Assembly: GCF_000719865.1 (NCBI RefSeq)
Contig: NZ_JOID01000001.1
Coordinates: 1-64,000, forward strand
Source of the DNA: Streptomyces albus subsp. albus
Lineage (GTDB): Bacteria; Actinomycetota; Actinomycetes; Streptomycetales; Streptomycetaceae
Length of the DNA stretch: 64,000 bases
Direction of reading: 5' to 3'
Shown here piece by piece: positions 16,625-27,175 of this stretch. How positions within the stretch are numbered: position 1 is the stretch's first letter; the number at the start of each line of letters is the position of its first letter. The notes below the pieces were generated by a model. The model was not told the origin of the DNA and made no database searches. It was given only the letters and a program-made list of their open reading frames with translations. Position numbers and translations under genes: made by a program.

Positions 16625-17158
16625 TCAGCTCGCGCGGAGGCCCGTCAGGGCCTTGGTCAGCCAGCCGATCCAGAAGGTCTCCTGGTCGATGCCCGCTTGG
16701 AGGACGAGGTGCCGCAGCCGGTCCGGTTCGTTCCCCGGTGTCTCGCCGAAGTCGCGGCGCTCGATCTCCTCGTACTCCGCCAACTGCCCCCGGTGCAGCT
16801 CCAGATGGCGTTCCAGTTCGGCTTCCAGGCCGGTCGTGCCCACCACGGCGGCCGCACGCAGGCGCAGCAGCAGCGGGTCGCGTGCCTGCTTGGGTTCCTC
16901 CCGGCGGGCCACCCAGCCGGTGAGCTCGGCGCGGCCGGCGGGCAGCACCTCGTACTCCTTGCGCTTGCCCTGCGCGGGGCGGTCGGAGGGCAGGGCCCGG
17001 ATCAGGGCCTTCTCCTCCAGGCGTCCCAGCTCGCGGTAGATCTGCTGGTGCGTCGCCGACCAGAAGTAGCCGATGGACTTGTCGAAGCGGCGGGCCAGCT
17101 CCAGGCCCGAGGACGGCTTCTCCAGCAGGGCGGTGAGGATCGCGTGCGGCAGGGACAT
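16625..17158 (-). CDS. PadR-family transcriptional regulator
   Basis: A 177-aa PadR-type repressor. The winged helix is at the N-terminus (LPHAILTALLEKPSSGLELARRFDK, with IYRELGRLEEKALI as recognition region) and the C-terminal half (about 95-170) is the helical VirF-like dimerisation part. PadR proteins commonly sense phenolic or lipophilic compounds. It is 294 bases downstream of the large enoate reductase gene on the same strand, so it is the leading candidate to bind the palindrome in front of that gene. Confidence 0.85.
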   Translation of the reverse strand: MSLPHAILTALLEKPSSGLELARRFDKSIGYFWSATHQQIYRELGRLEEKALIRALPSDRPAQGKRKEYEVLPAGRAELTGWVARREEPKQARDPLLLRLRAAAVVGTTGLEAELERHLELHRGQLAEYEEIERRDFGETPGNEPDRLRHLVLQAGIDQETFWIGWLTKALTGLRAS

Positions 17159-17452
17159 ACGGGCATCCTAGGGACGGCCTCCCGGGCGGGGCCCCGGCCG
17201 GCCCGCGGCCCCGTCGGCGGCTCACCGGCCGGTACAGGGCTCCCGGGCTCCCGGCGGCACAGGTCGGGGACCCAACGACACCGGCCGAGGGACCGGCGGC
17301 ACCGAACGCGAACCTGGCGGAACCGGCCGAGGGACCGGTGGCACCGGCCGCAGCCCTGGCAGCACAGACCGCCGCCCCGGCGGCACGGGCCCGGAGCCGG
17401 GCCTCGCCCCCGGGCCGGGGGCGCGGACCCCGGCCCCCGGCCCGCCGCCGGT

Positions 17453-19996
<2,544 letters not shown>

Positions 19997-22147
19997 ATGA
20001 AGGGTTCGGCGACGGCCGGTTCGCCGGAGCACCACGGCCGGCGGGACGGGGCCCGGGACGGCGATCGGGACGGGGCCCGAAAGGATCGACACGACGGCGC
20101 GCCGGACAGCGGGGACGACGGCGCGCCGGACGGGAGCAGCCCGGACCCGAGCAGCCCGGACGGCGCCGCCGGGGCCGCGGGCGGCGGACCCGTGTCGGAG
20201 AGCGAGCAGCTGCTGTTCGGCGGGCGGCTGGTGTACGACACGAGCTGGGCCTCGTACGAGGAGACCCGCTACGCCCTCACGCTCCGCACGATGGCGGCCA
20301 CGCTCCCCCGGCTGATGGGGATGGCCGTGCGGCTCTCCTGGCAGGCCGGGCGGGGCGCCACGGCGGCGGTCGCGCTCGCCGAGATCGGGCGGGGGGTGGC
20401 GCAGGCCGTGGGCCTGCTCGGGGTGAACGCGCTGCTCGCGGTGCTGCTCGGGCCGGGCTCTCTCGACGGCCGGCTCCGGGAGTCCCTGCCCGTCGTCCTC
20501 TTCGTCGCGGGCGCCGCCGCGGTGGGGGCGCTGTGCTCGGCCGCGTCGATCCGGTTCACCGGGCCGCTGGAGCCCCGGGTGGAGCGGCTGGCTCGGGAGA
20601 TGTACCTGGAGCGGGCCTACCGGGTCGAGATGGCGGCCATGGAGGACGAGGAGTTCCACCGGCTGCTGCAGTCCGCCCAGTTCGGCGCGGACTCGGCGCG
20701 GCGGATGGTCGGTCACTGCGTGGCCGTCATCTCCGGTCTGCTGTCGCTCGTCGCGGCGGCCGGGGTGCTGACCGTCCTGCATCCGGTGCTGCTGCCGATG
20801 CTGGTGGTGATGGTGGTGCCGAGCGCCTGGGCGTCGCTGACGGTGGCGCGCCGCCGGTACCGGTCGTTCCACCGCTGGCTCCAGCACGTCCGGGCCTCGT
20901 CGATGCTCTCCCAGCTGCTGACGGACACGGACGCGGCGGCGGAGATCCGGGTGCACGGCGCGGGCCCGTTCATCCTGGAGCACTTCCGGGGCATGTCGCG
21001 GGCGGCGGAGGAGGAGCAGACCCGGCTGGCCCGGCTGGCCGCCCGCACGGGTCTGCTGGCCTCGGCCCTCACCGGGCTGGTCACCCTCGCCACGTATCTG
21101 CTGCTCGGCGCGCTGCTGTGGACCGGCGCCATGGCCCTGGCCGGCGCCGGGGCCGCCGTCATGGCGATCCGCACCGGTACCGGCGCCCTCGACGGGCTGA
21201 TCCGGCGCGTCAACTACCTGCACGAGGAGTCGATGCACGTCGCCGATCTGAACCGGCTGCTGAAGGAGTCCGCCGACCGGCAGATCCCCGCCGGCGGCCG
21301 GCAACTGCCCGCCGGGGTGAAGGAGATCCGGCTGGAGGACGTCTCCTTCGCCTATCCGGGCTGTGAGGACACCCCCGTGCTGCGCGAGGTGAGTCTGGCC
21401 GTCCCGCTGGGCGGCGTGGTCGCCCTGGTCGGCGAGAACGGCTCCGGCAAGTCCACCCTGGTGAAGCTGCTCTGCGGGCTGTACGCGCCGCAGCGGGGGC
21501 GCATCCTGTGGGACGGCGTGGACGCGGCCGAGGCCGACCGGCAGGCGGTCTTCGAGCGGTTCGCCGTGGTCGCCCAGGACCACTACCGCTGGCCGATGAC
21601 CGCCCGCGTCAACGTGGCCATCTCCGACACCTCGGTGCCGCTCTGCGAACGGCGGCTGGCCGAGGCGGCCGAGCACGCCGGGGTCGACTTCGTCGGCGAA
21701 CTCCCCCGCGGCTGGAACACCCTGCTCTCCCGCACCTTCAAGGGCGGCCACCAGCTCTCCGGCGGCCAGTGGCAGCGGCTGGGCATCGCCCGCGCCCGCT
21801 ACCGGGACGGCGAGATCCTCGTCGTGGACGAACCCACGGCCGCCCTGGACGCCAAGGCCGAGGAGCGGGTCTTCCGGCAGATCCGCCAACTCGCCGACGC
21901 GGGGCAGACCATCGTGCTCATCACCCACCGCATGGCCTCGGTCCGCCATGCCGACCTCGTCCACGTCCTCCACGAGGGCCGTCTGGTCGAATCCGGGGCC
22001 CCGGCCGAACTGCTGACCCGGCCCGGCGGCCACTTCCGCGAGCTGTACGAACTGCAGGCCGCCGCGTTTCTGCGGGAGCAGCCGCCGTCCGGCAGCGGTG
22101 CGCCGGACGGCATCCCGCACCAGCAGGACGGCGCCGCCCGGGGCTGA
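19997..22147 (+). CDS. ABC transporter, fused permease and ATPase (exporter type)
   Basis: A 716-aa half-transporter. The first 70 residues are a hydrophilic Asp/Gly/Arg-rich leader with a repeated DGARDGDRDGAR-like pattern. A six-helix ABC exporter membrane domain follows (about 100-400), and then an ATPase domain with Walker A GENGSGKST, signature LSGGQWQR and Walker B ILVVDEPTAALD, switch His in LITHRMAS. Such homodimers export peptides, lipids or natural products; this divergent Streptomyces type is seen with RiPP clusters and also alone, and no precursor gene is evident here. AGGGGGAAG precedes ATG 19997. Confidence 0.85.
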   Translation: MKGSATAGSPEHHGRRDGARDGDRDGARKDRHDGAPDSGDDGAPDGSSPDPSSPDGAAGAAGGGPVSESEQLLFGGRLVYDTSWASYEETRYALTLRTMAATLPRLMGMAVRLSWQAGRGATAAVALAEIGRGVAQAVGLLGVNALLAVLLGPGSLDGRLRESLPVVLFVAGAAAVGALCSAASIRFTGPLEPRVERLAREMYLERAYRVEMAAMEDEEFHRLLQSAQFGADSARRMVGHCVAVISGLLSLVAAAGVLTVLHPVLLPMLVVMVVPSAWASLTVARRRYRSFHRWLQHVRASSMLSQLLTDTDAAAEIRVHGAGPFILEHFRGMSRAAEEEQTRLARLAARTGLLASALTGLVTLATYLLLGALLWTGAMALAGAGAAVMAIRTGTGALDGLIRRVNYLHEESMHVADLNRLLKESADRQIPAGGRQLPAGVKEIRLEDVSFAYPGCEDTPVLREVSLAVPLGGVVALVGENGSGKSTLVKLLCGLYAPQRGRILWDGVDAAEADRQAVFERFAVVAQDHYRWPMTARVNVAISDTSVPLCERRLAEAAEHAGVDFVGELPRGWNTLLSRTFKGGHQLSGGQWQRLGIARARYRDGEILVVDEPTAALDAKAEERVFRQIRQLADAGQTIVLITHRMASVRHADLVHVLHEGRLVESGAPAELLTRPGGHFRELYELQAAAFLREQPPSGSGAPDGIPHQQDGAARG

Positions 22148-22202
22148 TCCGCGTCCGCCCCGCCGTCCGGCCGCAGCCTGGCGGGGCCGGCGACACCGGG
22201 GC

Positions 22203-22232
22203 GGACGATGCCGGGACGGACGATGCCGGGAC
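22203..22232. repeat. 15-bp tandem duplication between convergent genes
   Basis: GGACGATGCCGGGAC occurs twice in direct succession (22203-22217, 22218-22232) in the short gap between the ABC transporter stop and the convergent CNNM gene stop. Confidence 0.7.
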
Positions 22233-22288
22233 GCGGGGTCAGCCGGGCGCCGGCCGCGGGCAAGCGGGTCCGGTGGCGGCGGCTCCCC

Positions 22289-23638
22289 TCACGCCCCGCT
22301 CCCGGCCTCGCCCCCGCCGGTCCGGCCGCCGCCCTCCCCGCCGCCGCCCTCCCCGCCGCCGGCGGTCCGGGGGCGGAGCCGGACGCCGGTGACGGCGTGG
22401 TGGTCCACCTCGGTGACCTCGACCTCCCAGGCGCCCAGGGCAATCCGCTCCCCCGGCGTCTCCGGGATGCGGCCGAGCCGGTCCAGGACGAGACCGGCGA
22501 TCGTGGTGAACCGCCCGCGTGCCGCCGTGCCGCCCACCTCGACCCCGATGTCGGGCAGGTCGTGGACGGGGAAGGACCCCGGCAGGAGCAGGGAGCCGTC
22601 CCGCTGCGGCCGCACGGACAGCACGTCGCGGTCCGTCTCGTCGTAGATCTCCCCGACGATCTCCTCCAGCAGGTCCTCGATGGTGACGATGCCCTCGACC
22701 GACCCGTACTCGTCGACGACCAGGGCGAACTGCTGGCGGTCCGCCCGGAAACGCCGCAGCGCCTCGGACACCTTCGTGAAGTCGGAGAACACCACGGCCG
22801 GCCGTGCCACCTCGGTCACGGGGACGGCGTCATCACTCGTCGTCAGGTCCCGCAGCCGCACCACACCGACCACGTCCTCGAAGTGCCCGGCACGGACCAC
22901 CGGCGCCCGGGAGTGTCCGGCGCCCGCCAGCTCGGCGCGCGCCTCTCCCGCGGGCAGCGACGCGGCGATCGTGAACACCGAACGGCGCGGCACCAGCACG
23001 TCCCGCAGGATGCGCTCGTGGAGTTCCAGCGCGTTGGCGAGGATCCTGCGCTGCTGGGCCGTCAGCCCGCGCTGGCCGACCACCATGTCCTTGAGCTCCT
23101 CCGGAGTCGGGGGTTCCTGCCCCGCCCGCGGATCCCCGCCGAGCAGCCGGACGAGGGCGTTGGTGGACCGGCCCAGGGCCCAGATCACGGGCCGTGACGC
23201 GGTGGAGAGCACCGTCAGAGGGGTGGCGGCCAGCAGCGCCCACCGCTCGGCGAACTGCATGGCCAGCCGCTTCGGCGCCAGCTCTCCCGCCACCAGCGTC
23301 ACGAACGTCAGCACCAGCGTCACCAGGGCGATCGCCACCGGTTCGGCCGCGGATCCGAGGAACGCGAGCCGGGGCGCGACCGGTTCGGCCAGGGACACCG
23401 CCGCCGTCGCCGACGCGAGGAACCCGGCCAGGGTGATGCCGACCTGGATCGTGGCCAGATACCGGTTCGGGTCCTCGGCCAGCCGCACCAGCCGCGCCGC
23501 GTTCGCACCGTCACCGCGCCGCAGACGCCGGAGCCGGCTCTCCCGCAGCGAGATGAGGGCGATCTCACTGCCCGCGAAGAGGGCGTTCAGCACGATCAGC
23601 GCCGCGACCAGCGCCAGTTCCCATCCATAGCCGTCCAT
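22289..23638 (-). CDS. CNNM/CBS-domain membrane protein (CorC/HlyC family)
   Basis: This 449-aa protein has a CNNM transmembrane domain (about 1-190; starts with ELALVAALIVLNALFAGSEIAL), a CBS pair (about 205-330; LVVDEYGSVEGIVTIEDLLEEIVGEI marks the second) and a C-terminal CorC/HlyC domain with the PGSFPVHDL block. Family members are divalent-cation (Mg/Co) transport or efflux proteins. The C-terminus ends in Gly/Glu repeats. ATG 23638 was preferred to GTG 23647 for spacing from AGGGTGG. Two further paralogs lie at 31.9-35.0 kb. Confidence 0.85.
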   Translation of the reverse strand: MDGYGWELALVAALIVLNALFAGSEIALISLRESRLRRLRRGDGANAARLVRLAEDPNRYLATIQVGITLAGFLASATAAVSLAEPVAPRLAFLGSAAEPVAIALVTLVLTFVTLVAGELAPKRLAMQFAERWALLAATPLTVLSTASRPVIWALGRSTNALVRLLGGDPRAGQEPPTPEELKDMVVGQRGLTAQQRRILANALELHERILRDVLVPRRSVFTIAASLPAGEARAELAGAGHSRAPVVRAGHFEDVVGVVRLRDLTTSDDAVPVTEVARPAVVFSDFTKVSEALRRFRADRQQFALVVDEYGSVEGIVTIEDLLEEIVGEIYDETDRDVLSVRPQRDGSLLLPGSFPVHDLPDIGVEVGGTAARGRFTTIAGLVLDRLGRIPETPGERIALGAWEVEVTEVDHHAVTGVRLRPRTAGGGEGGGGEGGGRTGGGEAGSGA

Positions 23639-23758
23639 GACGGCCACCCTGCCACGCCCCGGGCGCCGGACAGCGGTCTCCTCCGCCGCCCTCCCCCCGC
23701 GCCGCCCGGCACTCCGTCGTCCGGAGCAGGGCGCGCGGATCGCGCCGAGTGCGGGCGG

Positions 23759-24337
23759 TCACGCGCCGGACGGGGCGACGTGGGCGCGCTCCCCCTGCGG
23801 GCCGAAGAGGGTGAGCAGTTCCGCGGGTTCGCTGCCGGCGCTGCCGACCCAGTGCGGCAGGCGGGTGTCGAACTCCGCGGCCTCCCCCGGGCCGAGCCGG
23901 AGATCCTGCTCGCCGAGTACGAACCGGACCTGCCCGGCCAGGACGTAGAACCACTCGTAGCCCTCGTGGGTCTGCGGCTTCATGGTCGGTGCCCGGCCCG
24001 CGGGCGGATGGATCACCTTGTACGCCTGGATACCCCCGGCCCGCCGGGTCAGCGGCACCACGATCAGCCCGGAACGCCGCACCGGCCGCAGATGGATGCG
24101 CGGGTCGCCGGTCGGCGGCGCCGCGACGAGATCGTCGAGCGGGACGCCGTGCGCCCGGGCCAGGGGCAGCAACTGCTCCAGCGTGGGCCGGAGTCTGCCG
24201 TTCTCGAGCCGGGACAGCGTGCTCGGCGTCAGGCCGGTCTCGGTGGCCAGGTCCTTCAGCGTCGCACCCCGCGCCCGGCGCAGCGCGCGCAGCCGCGGCC
24301 CGACTCCCGCCAGGACGTCCTCTCCGGTTCCGCTCAT
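23759..24337 (-). CDS. XRE-cupin transcriptional regulator
   Basis: A 192-aa regulator with an N-terminal XRE helix-turn-helix (about 10-65; TLKDLATETGLTPSTLSRLENG) and a C-terminal cupin (about 110-185; HEGYEWFYVLAGQVRFVLG, then a LGPGEAAEFDTRLPHWV block with a conserved His). Proteins of this kind sense small metabolites through the cupin. It is divergent from a lipoprotein-type hydrolase gene, which it probably controls. The ATG at 24337 is preceded by a run of G. Confidence 0.85.
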   Translation of the reverse strand: MSGTGEDVLAGVGPRLRALRRARGATLKDLATETGLTPSTLSRLENGRLRPTLEQLLPLARAHGVPLDDLVAAPPTGDPRIHLRPVRRSGLIVVPLTRRAGGIQAYKVIHPPAGRAPTMKPQTHEGYEWFYVLAGQVRFVLGEQDLRLGPGEAAEFDTRLPHWVGSAGSEPAELLTLFGPQGERAHVAPSGA

Positions 24338-24356
24338 CCCCCCATCGTGCGGATCC

Positions 24357-24370
24357 GCAACTTTCCTTGC
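24357..24370. promoter_or_regulatory. GCAA-N6-TTGC inverted repeat between divergent genes
   Basis: GCAA (24357-24360) and TTGC (24367-24370) flank CTTTCC in the 79-bp space between the XRE-cupin gene and the hydrolase. It is the only AT-leaning symmetric element there and a plausible site for the XRE-cupin protein. Confidence 0.45.
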
Positions 24371-24416
24371 AAGCCCGGAATGAGGACGGCGATGCTGCCG
24401 ACGGAGGTGACGCCCC

Positions 24417-25514
24417 ATGACAACCAACGTCACAACGGCTCAGGAGAGCGGAACACCCCGTGGCCGGACAGCCGCCGTCCGCAGGCCCGGCGCACGGTGG
24501 ACACGGAGCGCGGTACTGGCCGTGGCCGCGCTCGTCCTGACGTCCGCGTGCGCGACGAGCCCCGGCCGGGCGCTGGACGAGGCCCCCCGCCGGGCGGCCG
24601 CCGAAGCCGTCGCCCCGGCCTTCGACTCCGCCACCCGCGACGACGCCGCGTTCAACCGCCGGTTCCGTCATGAGTTCGCCGAGGTCGACGGCGTGCGCAT
24701 GCACTACGTCACCGGCGGGACCGGCGAGCCGCTCGTCCTGCTGCACGGCTGGCCGCAGTCCTGGTACGCATGGCGCGGGATCATGCCGGAACTCGCCGAG
24801 CGGTACACGGTGTACGCGCTGGACCTGCCGGGGCTCGGTGACAGCAGGGGAGCGCCGTCGGGCTACGACAAGGCCACCCTCGCCCGCTACGTGCACGGCC
24901 TGCTCGCCGGGAAGCTGGGCCTGCGCGGCATCAACCTCGTCGGGCACGACCTCGGCGCCGGCGTCGGCTTCCAGTACGCCGCGCGGTACCCGGACGAGGT
25001 CGCCCGGTACGCCCACCTCGACTACCCCCTCCCGGGCCCCGGGCTCAGCGCCGAGCGGTACCGGTCGCTGAGCTGGCACATGGCCTTCCACGACCAGGAC
25101 GGGTTCCCCGAGACGCTCGTGGCCGACGACGTGCGGGAATACCTCGCGCTGTTCTTCCCGTACGTGGCCCACGGCGGGACGAGCTTCGGCGGCCCCGGCG
25201 CGAAGTCCCCGTACACCGACGAGCAGATCGACGAATTCGCCCGCACCTACCGCCGGAAGCAGGTCCTCACCGGCGGATTCGAGCTGTACCGGACGCTGGA
25301 CCGGGACGAGCGCGACAACACCGCCGCCGAGCCGGTCACCGTGCCCGCGATGCTCATGACCGCCAAAGGCATGCTCCCGTTCACCCGGTCCACGGCCGAA
25401 CCCCGCATGTCCCGCATCACGCGGGCCGTCGAGGTGCCCAAGGCGGGCCACTGGCTGCCGGAGGAGAACCCGGCGTTCGTCACCGCCGAACTGCTCGCCT
25501 TCTTCGACGACTGA
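24417..25514 (+). CDS. Exported alpha/beta hydrolase lipoprotein (epoxide hydrolase-like)
   Basis: This 365-aa protein has a long lipoprotein signal: basic start, hydrophobic AVLAVAALVLTSAC with the lipobox Cys45. The hydrolase part shows LLHGWPQSW (oxyanion), the nucleophile elbow VGHDLGAG with Asp as nucleophile, and the catalytic His in KAGHWLPEEN. Asp instead of Ser indicates an epoxide hydrolase or dehalogenase-type enzyme anchored outside the membrane. It is divergent from an XRE-cupin regulator. Confidence 0.85.
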   Translation: MTTNVTTAQESGTPRGRTAAVRRPGARWTRSAVLAVAALVLTSACATSPGRALDEAPRRAAAEAVAPAFDSATRDDAAFNRRFRHEFAEVDGVRMHYVTGGTGEPLVLLHGWPQSWYAWRGIMPELAERYTVYALDLPGLGDSRGAPSGYDKATLARYVHGLLAGKLGLRGINLVGHDLGAGVGFQYAARYPDEVARYAHLDYPLPGPGLSAERYRSLSWHMAFHDQDGFPETLVADDVREYLALFFPYVAHGGTSFGGPGAKSPYTDEQIDEFARTYRRKQVLTGGFELYRTLDRDERDNTAAEPVTVPAMLMTAKGMLPFTRSTAEPRMSRITRAVEVPKAGHWLPEENPAFVTAELLAFFDD

Positions 25515-25620
25515 GCGGCCCGGTGACGGGTGACCGGTGACCGGTGATGGAACCGCCGCCAGGGCCCCCGCCGGGCAACGGCAACCTGTCGGCGCGGCGG
25601 GCCCGGACCCCGGCACACAC

Positions 25621-25767
25621 CGATCCACGAACCCCGGCGCGCACCTGCCCACGTCCCGGGCACACGCGGACTCCCGAACCCCAGCGCGCACCCGGCCCAC
25701 GTCCCAGGCGCATACCGACCCCCGAAACCCCAGCGCACGCCCGCCCATGTACCCCCCTGGCGCACGC
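25621..25767. repeat. Degenerate tandem repeat, three units of 46-52 bp
   Basis: Units begin at 25621, 25667 and 25716, each with a CGA/CGG start, a CGAACCCC core, GCGC(G)CAC(C) and CCCACGTCCC-like ends; a fourth unit is broken at 25768 by the ribosome site of the next gene. The units differ by substitutions and small indels. The gap 25515-25790 holds no gene; the minus-strand frame over it merely repeats a GTWAG-containing peptide. Confidence 0.65.
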
Positions 25768-25790
25768 CGATCCCGAAGGAGACACGCCGG

Positions 25791-26453
25791 ATGGACACCA
25801 CCCGAAACCGCGGCCCGCGGGCCGGCCCGCCCGACGACGGGGCCGAGCTGTTCTGGGAGCAGCACTACGCCACCCGGCGCGCCGCAGGCGAGCGCGTGAA
25901 CCCCCTGCTCGCCGAGACCGCCGGACCGCTGCGGCCCGGCGCCGCTCTGGACCTGGGCTGCGGCGCGGGCGGCGACACCCTCTGGCTCGCCCGGCGCGGC
26001 TGGCGGGTCACCGCCGTGGATCTCTCCCCCACGGCCGTCGAACGGGTGCGGGAGCGTGCCCGTGAACTCGGCGCCGGGGACCGGGTCAACGCCGAACAGC
26101 ACGACCTGGCCCGGAGTTTCCCGGACGGGGAGTTCGACCTCGTCTCCGCCCAGTACCTGCACACCCCGTTCCCGCTGCCCCGTGAGCAGATCCTCCGGAC
26201 CGCGGCACACGCCCTGCGGCCCGGCGGCCTGCTGCTGATCGTCGGCCACGGCTCCACCGCGCCCTGGTCCTGGAACCAGGACCCCGGCGTCCGCCACCCC
26301 GCCCCCGCCGGGATCGCCGCCGAGCTGGATCTCGACCCCGGGGAGTGGCCGGTCCTGCGCGCGGACATGCCGCGGCGCCGGGCCACCGGACCCGGCGGCG
26401 AGACCGCCACCGTCACCGACACCGTCCTCGTTCTGCGGCGGACCGCCGGATGA
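25791..26453 (+). CDS. Class I SAM-dependent methyltransferase
   Basis: A 220-aa methyltransferase with motif I LDLGCGAGGD (about 52-61), motif II acidic residue in VTAVDLSPTAVER, and motif IV/V region FDLVSAQYLHTPFP and LRPGGLLLIVGHG. It resembles thiopurine/tellurite-type small methyltransferases (UbiE/TehB-like); the substrate is unknown. AAGGAGA lies 8 bases before the ATG. The DinB gene follows in the same direction 41 bases later, so they may share a transcript. Confidence 0.85.
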   Translation: MDTTRNRGPRAGPPDDGAELFWEQHYATRRAAGERVNPLLAETAGPLRPGAALDLGCGAGGDTLWLARRGWRVTAVDLSPTAVERVRERARELGAGDRVNAEQHDLARSFPDGEFDLVSAQYLHTPFPLPREQILRTAAHALRPGGLLLIVGHGSTAPWSWNQDPGVRHPAPAGIAAELDLDPGEWPVLRADMPRRRATGPGGETATVTDTVLVLRRTAG

Positions 26454-26494
26454 GCACCCGGCCGCACGGCACATACCGCACCGGAGGAGACACG

Positions 26495-27004
26495 ATGCCC
26501 CGTCACCGCCCGCAGGAAGCTCCGGCATCGGCGCGGGACGAGAAACCCCCGCGCACCGGCGCCGACGAGAAAGCCACCCTCCTGGGATTCCTCGACTACG
26601 TGCGCGGCGCGGTCGCGGACAAGGCCGCAGGGGTGCCGGAGCCGCAGGTCCGGACCGCCGGAGTGCCCTCGGGGACGAGCCTCCTGGGCCTGGTCAAGCA
26701 TCTGGCCGCCGTCGAGCGGTTCGCGTTCCTGGGCGAAGAGCCCGACGACTGGAGCCGGACCTGGCGGCCGGTCCCCGAGGAGACGGCCGACGGCGTCCTC
26801 GCCGACTACCGGGAGGCCATCGGCCGGGCGAACCAGGTCATCGAGACCTGTACGGACCTGACCCGGCCCGCGCCCCGGCCCCCACACCGGAGGCACGCCC
26901 CGTCGATGCGGTGGGTCCTGGTGCACATGATCGAGGAGACCGCCCGGCACGCCGGCCACGCCGACATCCTCCGCGAGCGCATCGACGGCTCCAGCGGACG
27001 CTGA
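26495..27004 (+). CDS. DinB superfamily (DUF664) protein
   Basis: A 169-aa four-helix-bundle protein of the DinB/DUF664 type. The metal-binding histidines are visible in LVKHLAAVERF and HMIEETARHAGHAD. Relatives use bacillithiol or mycothiol as cofactor or act as metal-dependent transferases; function here is unknown. GGAGGAGA precedes the ATG at 26495. Confidence 0.85.
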   Translation: MPRHRPQEAPASARDEKPPRTGADEKATLLGFLDYVRGAVADKAAGVPEPQVRTAGVPSGTSLLGLVKHLAAVERFAFLGEEPDDWSRTWRPVPEETADGVLADYREAIGRANQVIETCTDLTRPAPRPPHRRHAPSMRWVLVHMIEETARHAGHADILRERIDGSSGR

Positions 27005-27070
27005 CCCCGGACCGCCGGCCACGGCGCGGACGCCCGGCGACGCGCGCCGCCGCCGGGACACAGCGGTCCG

Positions 27071-27145
27071 GTGGCGGCGCGGCGGCGTGGCGGCGCGGCG
27101 GCGTGGCGGCGCGGCGGCGTGGCGGCGCGGCGGCGTGGCGGCGTG
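27071..27145. repeat. 16-bp tandem repeat, four and a half units
   Basis: The unit GTGGCGGCGCGGCGGC starts at 27071, 27087, 27103 and 27119, all identical, with a shortened unit from 27135. It fills the gap between two convergent genes. Long low-complexity frames through it (Arg/Gly/Ala) are not genes. Confidence 0.85.
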
Positions 27146-27175
27146 GCGGCGGCGGAACAGTCGCTCGACCGCGGC

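Noticed and set aside
25621..25767. CRISPR-like array
   Set aside because: Units are contiguous and diverged with no unique spacers, and no cas genes are near.
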